A stretch of 12,798 nt of DNA from an uncultured Mesorhizobium sp. (GTDB lineage Bacteria > Pseudomonadota > Alphaproteobacteria > Rhizobiales > Rhizobiaceae): NCBI GenBank assembly GCA_950071955.1, contig CATMOC010000047.1:1-12798 (forward strand). Reading direction: 5' to 3'. A program made the translations under genes and the position numbers. The notes beneath the pieces are model-generated. The model worked only from the letters and a program-made list of their open reading frames with translations. It did not search any database and was not told the origin of the DNA. Every line of letters starts with the position of its first letter. Position 1 is the first letter of the stretch. Shown here in pieces: positions 1 to 8,283 of this stretch.

Positions 1-1184
1 CCGCCGTCGCGCACGGCGCCCGCCTTTTCCATGACCTTGCCGTCGGGGGCGAGGATGTCGCCCTGCGCCGGCTTGCCCTCGACCCAGAAGCCCCACTCGT
101 CCGCGCTCATGTACTCCTTGGCCGTCTCCATCGCGGCGGAGTAGTAGCCCTGGCGGTTGAGGTAGGCGCCGACCCAGCCGGAGAGGTACCAGTCGATGTA
201 CTCGTAGGCCGCGTCGAGCTTGGCGCCTTCGAGATGCTTGGCGAGGCCGATGCCGCCGCCCCAGGAGCGATAGCCTTCCTTGAGCGGCTGGTAGACGCAG
301 GGAATGCCACGCGAGCGCACCGCTGCCACCGCCGGCGACCACATGGACTGGATGACGACCTCGCCCGAGGCCATCAGGTTGACGCTCTCGTCGAAGGACT
401 TCCAGAAGGCGCGGAACTGGCCGTCGCGCTTGGCCGCGATCAAGAAATCGATGGTCTTGTCGATCTCCTCCTTGGTCATGTTGCCCTTGTCGGCGTATTT
501 CACCTCGCCCATCGCCTCCATGATCATGGCGGCGTCCATGATGCCGATCGAGGGGATGTTGAGGATCGAGGTCTTGCCTTTGAAGGCCGGGTCCATGATG
601 TCGGCCCAGGTGGTGATGTCGCGGCCGACGAGGTCTGGCCGGATGCCGAGCGTGTCGGCGTTGTAGATCGTCGGCACCATCGTCATCCATTCGGTCGGTT
701 CGGTGGCGAAGGTGGTCGAATCCTGCGATTCCACGAAGCCGACGGTGTGCGGCGCCGTACCCTGCGCGATGACGCTGTCGGGCGTGAGCTTGCCGGTGAT
801 GAAGAGCGGCACGATCTTGTCGTAGTACTTGAGCCGGCTCGTCTGCATCGGCTGCATGACGCCGGCCGGATAGACCTTCTTGGCGATCCAGTATTCGATG
901 TCGGCGATGTCGTAGCTGTCCGGCTGGGTCACCGCGCGCTGCGCGGCGGCATCGGAATCGGTCGCGGTCATCTCGAGCGTGATGCCGAGGTCTTCCTTGC
1001 ACTTGTCGGCGATGGCATTGAGGTTCGACACGCCGGTGCCGAACTGGCGCAGCGTGATCGGGTTCTGCGCCCAGATGGTCGGGAATCCGGTGATCATGCC
1101 GGAGCCGGCCGCAAGGCCCGCCGCCGCCGCGCCCGTCTTCAGCAGTTTGCGCCGGCTGATGCCGCCCGTCGTTTCTTTGGTCAT
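1..1184 (-). CDS. ABC transporter substrate-binding protein, polyamine (PotD/PotF) type, C-terminus cut by window edge
   Basis: Periplasmic binding protein expected to capture a small cationic solute, by family a polyamine or related amine, and deliver it to an inner-membrane ABC importer. It reads open from ATG at 1184 to the left edge, giving 394 residues without a stop. The N-terminus is a clear twin-arginine signal: S10-R11-R12-K13-L14-L15-K16, then an Ala/Gly-rich hydrophobic stretch to about residue 38 and a likely cleavage near WAQ-NP (residues 38-42). This implies Tat export, in folded form. The mature part has the features of extracellular solute-binding proteins: an early QFGTGVSN strand, a central TTWADIMDPAFKGK segment and a later SGEVVIQSMWSPA segment. 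It starts 28 bp after the stop of the ATPase gene on the same strand, so the two form one operon; permease genes should lie to the left. AGGGGAAC just upstream of the ATG serves as ribosome binding site. The family is secure; the exact substrate is not. Confidence 0.88.
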   Translation of the reverse strand, partial: MTKETTGGISRRKLLKTGAAAAGLAAGSGMITGFPTIWAQNPITLRQFGTGVSNLNAIADKCKEDLGITLEMTATDSDAAAQRAVTQPDSYDIADIEYWIAKKVYPAGVMQPMQTSRLKYYDKIVPLFITGKLTPDSVIAQGTAPHTVGFVESQDSTTFATEPTEWMTMVPTIYNADTLGIRPDLVGRDITTWADIMDPAFKGKTSILNIPSIGIMDAAMIMEAMGEVKYADKGNMTKEEIDKTIDFLIAAKRDGQFRAFWKSFDESVNLMASGEVVIQSMWSPAVAAVRSRGIPCVYQPLKEGYRSWGGGIGLAKHLEGAKLDAAYEYIDWYLSGWVGAYLNRQGYYSAAMETAKEYMSADEWGFWVEGKPAQGDILAPDGKVMEKAGAVRDG

Positions 1185-1212
1185 CTCAGTTCCCCTGTTC
1201 TGGTGCTCGCGC

Positions 1213-2301
1213 TCATGAATCCAGACGGCCGAGGACGAGCGCATCCTCCGCCTGCCACGCCAGCGGCACGGTGTCGCCGACCGCAACCGGCCGGGCGAAG
1301 AAGTCCGTGTCGCTGACGATGGCCGTGAAATCCTCGATGCCGGCGCCGCTCGCGGTGAGCGTCACCGACGAGCCGCGATATTCGACGTTGGTGACGGTGC
1401 CGGTGAATCCGAGCCCCGGCTCAGCGTCTCCGGCGATGCGGACGTGATCGGTGCGCACGGCGATGTCGGCCGTCTCGCCGACCTCGCGCACGGCTCCCTC
1501 GGCGCGGAAGCGGCCGCCGCTATCGACCTCGATCGAGATGCCGGTCGCATTGCGTTCGACCACCCGGCCGGCGATGACGTTGTGGTCGCCCATGAAGCGC
1601 GCCACGAAGGCGGTGGCGGGCCGCTCGAAGACGGTGCGCGGCTCGGCTGCCTGCTCGATGCGCCCGTCGTTCATCACCACGACCAGATCGGCCAGCGCCA
1701 TCGCCTCCTCCTGGCTGTGCGTGACGTGGACGAAGGTGATGCCGAGCGTGGATTGCAGGCGCTTGAGTTCGGCCCGCATCCTGATCTTCAGGAAGGGGTC
1801 CAGTGCCGACAGCGGCTCGTCGAGAAGCAGCGCCTCGGGATCGGTGATCAGTGCCCGCGCCAGTGCGACGCGCTGCTGCTGCCCGCCCGACAGTTGCGCC
1901 GGCTTGCGCGTTGCGAAGGTTTCCATGTGGACGAGCTTCAGCATCTCCACCGCACGCGCGCGGCGCTCATCCTTCGACACCCCCTTCATCTTCAGGCTGA
2001 AGGCGACGTTGTCGGTGACGTCGAGATGCGGGAACAGCGCGTAGGACTGGAACATCATGGCCGTGCCGCGGCGGGCCGGCGGCAGGTCGGTCACGACCGT
2101 GTTGCCGAGCCGCACGTCACCCGACGTGATGCTCTCGTGGCCCGCGATCATGCGCAGCGTCGTCGACTTGCCGCAGCCTGATGGGCCGAGCAGGCAGCAG
2201 TAGCTTCCGGCAGGGACCTTGAGACTGATCGACCGCACGGCGGCGGTCGTGCCGTAGAGTTTGGAGACGGAGGCGATGTCGATCGCGGCGGCCTTGCTCA
2301 T
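1213..2301 (-). CDS. ABC transporter ATP-binding protein, spermidine/putrescine (PotA) type
   Basis: Cytoplasmic ATPase that powers the importer whose binding protein follows it. All nucleotide-binding motifs are present: Walker A GPSGCGKST at residues 39-47, Q-loop MMFQSYALFPHL around Q85, signature LSGGQQQR from 137, Walker B LLLDE at 158-162, D-loop SALDP, and the switch histidine H195 in VTHSQEEA. Residues from about 240 to 360 form a TOBE-type regulatory domain, as in PotA, FbpC and MalK relatives. The length of 362 aa is normal for this class. The chosen ATG at 2301 has GAGGGA about 6 nt upstream. It is the first gene of a leftward operon with the binding protein and diverges from a GntR regulator across a 262-bp gap holding candidate operators. 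The polyamine assignment comes from the resemblance to PotA plus the partner protein; thiamine, iron or opine-type amines remain possible. Confidence 0.92.
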   Translation of the reverse strand: MSKAAAIDIASVSKLYGTTAAVRSISLKVPAGSYCCLLGPSGCGKSTTLRMIAGHESITSGDVRLGNTVVTDLPPARRGTAMMFQSYALFPHLDVTDNVAFSLKMKGVSKDERRARAVEMLKLVHMETFATRKPAQLSGGQQQRVALARALITDPEALLLDEPLSALDPFLKIRMRAELKRLQSTLGITFVHVTHSQEEAMALADLVVVMNDGRIEQAAEPRTVFERPATAFVARFMGDHNVIAGRVVERNATGISIEVDSGGRFRAEGAVREVGETADIAVRTDHVRIAGDAEPGLGFTGTVTNVEYRGSSVTLTASGAGIEDFTAIVSDTDFFARPVAVGDTVPLAWQAEDALVLGRLDS

Positions 2302-2450
2302 GCTGCGTCCCTCGTGGCTCGATGTTGCAATGCATCATGCGTGCCAGATGGGACGGCTGCGATCACCGCGTTGTTCGCGTTGGGTTTTTGGCCCTGACCA
2401 CAAATGCCCGACTTGTGAGCGCGACAATCGCTTGCCTAAATTCTGGGCGT

Positions 2451-2458
2451 TTGTACAC
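2451..2458. promoter_or_regulatory. Second TTGTACAC site, possible auxiliary operator
   Basis: Repeats the eight bases TTGTACAC found in the main palindrome at 2474-2481, but its right arm (CT after TTGTACAC) is not conserved. Its 23-bp spacing from the main site would place both on the same DNA face. It may be a weaker second binding site of the GntR protein; a chance match cannot be excluded. Confidence 0.35.
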
Positions 2459-2471
2459 CTCGAAGATCATT

Positions 2472-2485
2472 GATTGTACACAATC
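2472..2485. promoter_or_regulatory. Palindromic operator candidate GATTGT-AC-ACAATC for the adjacent GntR/FCD regulator
   Basis: Perfect 6-bp inverted repeat (GATTGT / ACAATC) around a 2-bp centre. The inner part, TTGTACACAA, fits the TnGTnnnACnA-like or TnGTnnACnA pattern known for operators of the FadR/FCD branch of GntR regulators. It lies 79 bp before the GntR start codon and about 170 bp before the ABC start codon, in the shared gap. A second TTGTACAC at 2451-2458 lies 23 bp to the left, about two helical turns, as expected for paired dimers. Binding is inferred from position and symmetry. Confidence 0.55.
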
Positions 2486-2563
2486 CAGCAGACAGATTGC
2501 GACAAGAACGGCTCTTCCTTCTGCTGCGATTCCGGGTAGAAGGGGTCGGGGAGTTCGACCGGA

Positions 2564-3277
2564 ATGAACATCATGGATGCAAGCCCGCTGGGGCACCGGG
2601 ACGCGCCTGAGGACCGTTCGCAGGCCATCCGCGACCGGCTGCGCGACGCGATCGTCGACCGCAGGCTGGCGCCCGGCGCAAAACTCGCCGAAAGCGAGGT
2701 CGGGGCGCTGTTCGACGTCAGCCGCACCGTGGCACGCGCGGCCCTGCAGATGCTCGCCTTCGAAGGACTGGTGCGCATCGAGCGCAATCGCGGCGCCTAC
2801 GTCGCCGACCCCTCCCCCGAGGAAGCCCGACACGTTTTCGCTGCCCGCAGGGTGGTCGAGCCCGGTATCGTGGAGGCCATCTGCACCCGGATATCCCCCG
2901 CCGATGTCGGCACACTGAGGCGTCATCTCGGCGAGGAACGACATCACATGGATCGCCACGGACCCGGCGCGCGACGCGACGAGATCAAGGCGTCGGGCGA
3001 GTTCCACCTGATGCTGGCAACCATGAGCGGTAACGCTATCCTGCGCCGCTTCATGGAGGAACTCGTCGCCCGCTCCTCGCTAGTGATCGCGCTCTACGGG
3101 CGCTCCGGCGCCTCGAGCTGTGGCCACCAGGAGCATGGCGGCATCGTCGATGCGCTGGAAAAGGGCGATGCCGAGGCGGCGCGGACGCTTGTGCTGCGCC
3201 ACATCGACCACATCGAGGCAGACCTCGACCTGCGCAGGAGCGCCGGCCTGGCGCTTCGGGATGCGCTGGAACTCTGA
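2564..3277 (+). CDS. GntR family transcriptional regulator, FCD (FadR/VanR-like) subfamily
   Basis: DNA-binding, ligand-responsive regulator of 237 aa, the normal length for FCD-type GntR proteins. The winged helix is at about residues 15-82 (QAIRDRLRDAIVDRRLAPGAKL, then ESEVGALFDVSRTVARAALQ, ending in the wing motif NRGAYVADPS). The all-helical FCD ligand domain spans about 88-225. Three of the usual metal-binding histidines are visible: H148 in SGEFHLML, H191 in EHGGIVDAL and H213 in LRHIDH. The Asp often found four residues before the first His is replaced by Ser144. It diverges from the polyamine-type ABC operon, so it most likely controls that operon, with the transported compound or a metabolite of it as effector. 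ATG 2564 has GGGGAG 10 nt upstream; an in-frame ATG at 2573 is nearly as good. Target and ligand are inferred from context. Confidence 0.88.
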   Translation: MNIMDASPLGHRDAPEDRSQAIRDRLRDAIVDRRLAPGAKLAESEVGALFDVSRTVARAALQMLAFEGLVRIERNRGAYVADPSPEEARHVFAARRVVEPGIVEAICTRISPADVGTLRRHLGEERHHMDRHGPGARRDEIKASGEFHLMLATMSGNAILRRFMEELVARSSLVIALYGRSGASSCGHQEHGGIVDALEKGDAEAARTLVLRHIDHIEADLDLRRSAGLALRDALEL

Positions 3278-3328
3278 CGGAGCGGGTGCTGAGGCCGGAT
3301 CCTGCGTCGGCTACAATCGCAACGAAGT

Positions 3329-3342
3329 TTGCGCGGGAACAA
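3329..3342. promoter_or_regulatory. Crp/Fnr-type box TTGCG-N4-AACAA upstream of the DUF1858 gene
   Basis: The 14 bases TTGCGCGGGAACAA have the TTG-N8-CAA spacing of Fnr/DNR/NnrR boxes. The left half is TTGCG, the right half reads TTGTT on the other strand. The centre is about 59 bp before the DUF1858 ATG, suitable for activation from a position near -41 of a transcript starting around 3377. It resembles the box in front of the convergent Crp/Fnr gene. As I recall, published NnrR boxes of alphaproteobacteria also use TTGCG half-sites; this should be confirmed. No clear -10 is visible. Confidence 0.42.
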
Positions 3343-3394
3343 CGTTCGCAAGCGATGACCCGGCTTGAGTGGCTGAGACGACCGGAGCCAGTTC

Positions 3395-3655
3395 ATGAAG
3401 CCTGCCAACATCGATGCGGACATGCCTGTCGACGAGATCATGCGCCGGTGGCCCGCCACCATCCGGGTCTTCATGCGCAGGCAGATGCTCTGCATCGGCT
3501 GTCCGATCGGCACGTTCCATACGATCGGTGACGCCTGCGACGCCCACAAGCTGGATGAGGAAGCCGTCGCGAAGGAACTCCTTTCCGCAATGCGGCAGGA
3601 CGCCGGGGCGACCGCGCCTTCCGCCTTCGACACGGCGGACGCCCGGGAGCCATGA
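3395..3655 (+). CDS. DUF1858 protein (hybrid-cluster-protein-associated redox disulfide domain)
   Basis: Small cytoplasmic protein of 86 aa. Residues 7-62 match the DUF1858 fold seen beside hybrid cluster proteins and denitrification genes: the opening DADMPVDEIMRRWPATIRVF, then M-L-C33-I-G-C36 followed by GTFHTIGDAC48, and a helix DEEAVAKELLSAM. The C33-x-x-C36 pair is the presumed redox-active disulfide; C48 is a further conserved cysteine. The tail after residue 70 is Ala-rich and probably disordered. ATG 3395 is preceded by GGAG at a 7-nt spacing. The gene is alone on its strand, 118 bp after the GntR gene, and converges with the NnrR-like Crp/Fnr gene, with 40 bp between the stops. A Crp/Fnr box upstream suggests control by that neighbour. 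Family membership is confident; its biochemical role (electron transfer or nitrosative stress) is not established. Confidence 0.85.
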   Translation: MKPANIDADMPVDEIMRRWPATIRVFMRRQMLCIGCPIGTFHTIGDACDAHKLDEEAVAKELLSAMRQDAGATAPSAFDTADAREP

Positions 3656-3695
3656 CGTTGTCCTTGCGCCCAGGATTTGCACCGAGGAAGGCAGG

Positions 3696-4394
3696 CTACT
3701 TCCCGCGCCGGCTTTCCGCCACCAGCATGAGGGCGTGCGGGTCGGTCACGGTGACCTTCTGGCGGCTGCTGCGCACGATCCCTTCGTCCTCCCAGCCGCT
3801 CAGGGTCCGGCTTACCGTGTGAAGCGTGGTTCCGGTCATCTCCGCGATGTCCTGGCGCGTGATCGGAAAGTCGATCTCGATGCCGTCGTCGGTCTTGCGG
3901 CCGGACTGATTGACCAGCCGCAGCACCGCGCTGGCGATCCTCTGCTCGACCTGCTGGGTCGACATCTCGACCACCCGCGCCTGGGTCTCCTGCAGACGCG
4001 TTCCGATGGTCTGGTAGGCGTTCGTCCCGAACCCCGGAAAACGGGCCTGCAACGGCTGCCAGGCACCGTTCGGCCAGGAGAGAACGACACAGTCGACCGC
4101 GGCGACCGCGCTTGCCGGATAGGTCGTGCGCCCCATCGCGACGGCAATACCGAAGAGTTCGCCCTCGTTGATGTAGCGCGCGATGACCTGGTCGCCGGCG
4201 GGCGTCGTCCGGACGACCCTCACGTGGCCGGAGAGAAGCAGGAAGAACTGGTGCGCTTCCTCGTCCTGGGAGAAGACCTCCGCGTCCTTCGCAAAGCGCG
4301 ACGAACGCGCCATCGACAGGACCGCGTCGAGATCGGCTCCGCCGAGGCCGGCGAAGGCGGGAAGTCCGGAGATCAAGGACCTGTCGAGGGGCAT
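3696..4394 (-). CDS. Crp/Fnr family transcriptional regulator, NnrR/DNR-like
   Basis: Transcription factor of 232 aa. The cyclic-nucleotide-binding-like sensor domain covers about residues 10-125 (HQFFLLLSGHVRVVRTTPAGDQVIARYINEGELFG pattern), the dimer helix about 127-160, and the HTH about 165-225. The N-terminal cysteine cluster of true Fnr is absent (the only Cys is C102), so it does not carry an Fnr-type iron-sulfur oxygen sensor. This points to the DNR/NnrR group, which in known members responds to nitric oxide through haem. The recognition helix T-L-H192-T-V-S195-R196 keeps the Ser and Arg of Fnr but has His in place of Fnr Glu209. ATG 4394 is chosen; its Shine-Dalgarno is weak (GGGAAAC at about 9 nt). 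A palindromic box 45 bp upstream suggests autoregulation. No hybrid cluster protein, nor or nir gene is in the window, so the nitric-oxide assignment is inference. Confidence 0.85.
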   Translation of the reverse strand: MPLDRSLISGLPAFAGLGGADLDAVLSMARSSRFAKDAEVFSQDEEAHQFFLLLSGHVRVVRTTPAGDQVIARYINEGELFGIAVAMGRTTYPASAVAAVDCVVLSWPNGAWQPLQARFPGFGTNAYQTIGTRLQETQARVVEMSTQQVEQRIASAVLRLVNQSGRKTDDGIEIDFPITRQDIAEMTGTTLHTVSRTLSGWEDEGIVRSSRQKVTVTDPHALMLVAESRRGK

Positions 4395-4438
4395 GCGGCG
4401 GTTTCCCGAAAGACGAGGCTCTCGTGGTTTCTACCCTT

Positions 4439-4458
4439 AGTTTGCCCCGGAGCAAACT
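4439..4458. promoter_or_regulatory. Perfect palindrome, Crp/Fnr-type box upstream of the NnrR-like gene
   Basis: Seven-base arms AGTTTGC and GCAAACT flank CCCGGA. The 14-bp core (4442-4455), TTGC-N6-GCAA, has exactly the geometry of an Fnr box (TTGAT-N4-ATCAA), with C in place of A at the fourth base. It lies 45-64 bp before the ATG of the Crp/Fnr gene, where an autoregulated or activated promoter would carry its site. It is not followed by a T-run in either direction, so it is not a terminator. Confidence 0.55.
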
Positions 4459-4564
4459 GCCGTCGTGCACGGCATGGGCCGGAGGTCGCGCCGGATGCCG
4501 CGCAAGAGCGGGAGGCGCACGAAGGTCCTGGTGAATTCGACCGCATCACCGCGAGCTCCCGGGA

Positions 4565-6367
<1,803 letters not shown>

Positions 6368-6532
6368 GTCGGGCCTTTCATCCGAGAATCAGGTGTCCTG
6401 CCTCCCTATCAGATTTCAGGGTCCCGGCGGCGACTCCCCGCCCCGTGATGGGCTATTGACAGCCGTGTCCTCCGCGGACGGCGAAATCCCTCGCTCGGAC
6501 CGATCGGGCCGAACTCGTCGAGACGCTGTTCG

Positions 6533-7249
6533 TCAGGCGTCGACGGATTGCGGCAAGCGCGGAACCACGAGATCGGCGGCCTCGCCAAGATCGATCGCGA
6601 TCGCTGCCTCGATCGCATCGGCGTCCCTGTCCTTCAGGGCCTGGATGATATCGTTGTGCCGCGCCATCGTAACCGTGCTGCTGATCTTATAGGGATGATG
6701 ATGGAGGGCGGGGCCAATGCGGACCCAGAGGTTCTCGATCAAGGCCAGGAGCGTCGGCCTGTACGACATGCGGTAAATGGTAAAATGAAAACGGTAGTTC
6801 TCGGCGAGAACTTCCTTGGCGGCTTCGAGGCGGGCCATCCGTTCGTTGATCCGCTCGAGCTTGCCGATCGTGGCGGCGTCCACGTTGCCGATCGCAACGC
6901 GGGCGGCCAAGCCCTCGAGGCGCTGTCGGATCTCGATGATCTCGCGATACTCCTGTTGCGAGACGTGCCGCAGGAAAAAACCGCTCTGCGGACGCCCCTC
7001 CAACGCGCCGTCCGCTTCCAGACGCTTCAATGCGTCGCGCACCGGCTGCGCGCTGACCTTGAGCACATGGGCGAGCGAGCGGCTGGTAAGTGATGTGCCA
7101 GGCGCAACACGGCCGCTCATCATCGCCTGGCGAATGCTGCGATAGACCTGCCTCTCGACCGTTTCGGGAAGCATAACGTCGATCGCGTCCAGGTCGGGTG
7201 CCTGCGACTTCTGCCGACCGGGTCCGGGCCGCCTTTTGACTTCCGACAT
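6533..7249 (-). CDS. GntR family transcriptional regulator, FCD subfamily
   Basis: Regulator of 238 aa, likely controlling the divergent SDR-aminotransferase-HyuAB operon. The winged-helix domain is about residues 30-95 (ETVERQVYRSIRQAMMSG, SLAHVLKVSAQPVRDALKRLEADG, wing GRPQSGFFLRHV) and the FCD domain about 100-225. N151 and H155 (NYRFH) and H198 (ARHNDIIQAL) occupy metal-ligand positions. The third His usually seen near the C-terminus is missing; the region reads AIAIDLGEA, with Asp or nothing in its place. I chose ATG 7249 over the GTG at 7276 because GGAGG (7254-7258) stands directly before it. Without a start in common with the SDR side, the two genes share a 193-bp gap containing a candidate operator. 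The ligand is unknown and probably an intermediate of the neighbouring pathway. Confidence 0.88.
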   Translation of the reverse strand: MSEVKRRPGPGRQKSQAPDLDAIDVMLPETVERQVYRSIRQAMMSGRVAPGTSLTSRSLAHVLKVSAQPVRDALKRLEADGALEGRPQSGFFLRHVSQQEYREIIEIRQRLEGLAARVAIGNVDAATIGKLERINERMARLEAAKEVLAENYRFHFTIYRMSYRPTLLALIENLWVRIGPALHHHPYKISSTVTMARHNDIIQALKDRDADAIEAAIAIDLGEAADLVVPRLPQSVDA

Positions 7250-7387
7250 CGCGCCTCCGCTGATACGCCATAGCACGGCTATGTACTCGTGCTAAGCATT
7301 GTTGTTAACTTGCGAGTGAATGCCGAGCCCTGGCTCTGGCAGGATCAGGGACCTGCCGCCGCGGCCGATCGTCGGATATCGTTGTGC

Positions 7388-7404
7388 GATGACAAATTGA
7401 CATC
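7388..7404. promoter_or_regulatory. Imperfect palindrome in the GntR/SDR divergent gap, candidate operator
   Basis: GATGACAA-A-TTGACATC: eight-base arms around one central base with seven of eight pairs matching. It lies 38 bp before the SDR start codon and includes a TTGACA (7397-7402) that resembles a -35 element, so a bound repressor could block it. A convincing -10 at 17 bp is lacking. A smaller palindrome, TGCTAAGCA, lies at 7290-7298. Assignment to the adjacent GntR protein is inference from position. Confidence 0.38.
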
Positions 7405-7442
7405 GAGCGTCTTTTCTGCTGTTTTTGCTATATCAGTTTGAC

Positions 7443-8237
7443 ATGGAACTGGAAAGCGCCGAACCAGTGGCTGAATTGCTCCTCCAAGGTCAGGTCGCAA
7501 TCGTGACGGCAGCCGGCGGCGGTGCCGGCTCCGTCATCGCGGCGACGCTGGCCAAGGCCGGCGCGCAAGTCTTCGCCTGCGACGTCAACCCGCAGGGGCT
7601 GGACGATCTTTTATCGCGCAATGCCACGATCCAGGCCATTCACGCCGACGCAGGCGACGAGAGCGCCGTAGAGAACATCGTTCGCCGCGCCGGCAGCCGG
7701 GGCGACCTGCTCGTCAACAATGTCGGTATCGCCGGCCCGACCGCGAATGCCGAGGACATCACGCTCCAGGACTGGAACGAGTCCATCCGCATCAACCTGA
7801 CGAGCCACTTCCTGTTCGCCCGTGCCGTGATACCGGGCATGAAGGCGCAGCGGAGCGGCCTCATCCTCAACATCTCCTCCGGGAGTGCCAAGGTCGGCCT
7901 TCCCATGAGACTGCCCTACGTGGTGACCAAGGGCGCGGTGCTCAGCCTCACGAAGAACCTCGCCCGTGAACTGGGTCCGTACGGCATCAGGGTCAACGCC
8001 ATCCTCCCCGGAGCCATTCGCGGCGACCGCATCAATCGCGTGATCGATGCGAAGGCGTCCGCGCTCGGGGTCGACCGGAACGAGTACGAGCGGCAGCTTC
8101 TGCGATATGTCTCGCTGCGCACCATGGTGGAACCAGAAGACATCGCCGCTATGATCGCGTTTCTCGCCTCGCCGGCGGGCGCCCGCATCTCGGGACAGAT
8201 GATCGGCGTCGACGGGAACGTCGAGTGGGAAGAATGA
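7443..8237 (+). CDS. Short-chain dehydrogenase/reductase (SDR), NAD-type
   Basis: Soluble oxidoreductase of 264 aa, the normal size for classical SDRs; likely oxidises an alcohol or reduces a ketone intermediate. The Rossmann motif is TAAGGGAG at residues 22-29, and Asp47 at the end of the second strand (ACDVN) favours NAD(H). NNVG is at 92-95. The catalytic tetrad is N118, S146 (in NISSGS), Y159 and K163 (YVVTK). The C-terminus ends with the usual GQMIGVDGN segment. ATG 7443 is preferred over a TTG at 7425, but has no Shine-Dalgarno; an in-frame GTG at 7467 with GGAAAG upstream is an alternative that would still leave the fold intact. First gene of the rightward operon; its stop lies 47 bp before the aminotransferase ATG. 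The substrate is not predictable. Confidence 0.9.
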   Translation: MELESAEPVAELLLQGQVAIVTAAGGGAGSVIAATLAKAGAQVFACDVNPQGLDDLLSRNATIQAIHADAGDESAVENIVRRAGSRGDLLVNNVGIAGPTANAEDITLQDWNESIRINLTSHFLFARAVIPGMKAQRSGLILNISSGSAKVGLPMRLPYVVTKGAVLSLTKNLARELGPYGIRVNAILPGAIRGDRINRVIDAKASALGVDRNEYERQLLRYVSLRTMVEPEDIAAMIAFLASPAGARISGQMIGVDGNVEWEE

Positions 8238-8283
8238 AGATGGGTCACGCCCGTTGGCCGGTCGCGGGTCCGAGGTCGGCGCG

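Larger units (their letters stand above)
2302..2563. promoter_or_regulatory. Divergent promoter region between ABC operon and GntR gene
   Basis: This 262-bp gap separates the start of the leftward ABC operon from the start of the rightward GntR gene and must contain both promoters. It is visibly richer in A and T than the flanking genes between about 2360 and 2520. It contains a near-perfect palindrome at 2472-2485 and a related TTGTACAC at 2451-2458. A looser TTGT-N6-ACAA inverted pair lies at 2413-2426. I could not find a convincing sigma-70 -35/-10 pair in either direction and do not assign one. Confidence 0.6.

Noticed and set aside
234..1316. 360-codon plus-strand open frame opposite the binding-protein gene
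   Set aside because: Low-complexity His/Arg/Asp-rich translation typical of antisense frames in GC-rich DNA; the minus strand encodes a Tat-signal binding protein here.
3300..3355. GC-rich imperfect inverted repeat (TTGCG...CGCAA) after the GntR gene, considered as terminator
   Set aside because: The arms are interrupted and no T-run follows; the Crp/Fnr-box reading of the left part explains it better.
4413..4425. ACGAG-GCT-CTCGT hairpin in the leader of the Crp/Fnr gene
   Set aside because: A 5-bp stem with a 3-base loop is short enough to arise by chance in GC-rich DNA and has no other regulatory sign.
3094..4470. 458-codon minus-strand open frame spanning the GntR gene end, the DUF1858 gene and part of the Crp/Fnr gene
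   Set aside because: It overlaps three recognised genes in other frames and its Arg-rich sequence resembles no family.
6456..6461. TTGACA considered as a -35 element for a rightward promoter
   Set aside because: No -10 lies at the right distance and no rightward gene follows; the flanking genes run leftward.
6462..6484. GC-rich inverted repeat GCCGTGTCC...GGACGGC between the GntR gene and recQ
   Set aside because: The stem has a bulge and no T-run follows on either strand, so I do not call it a terminator.
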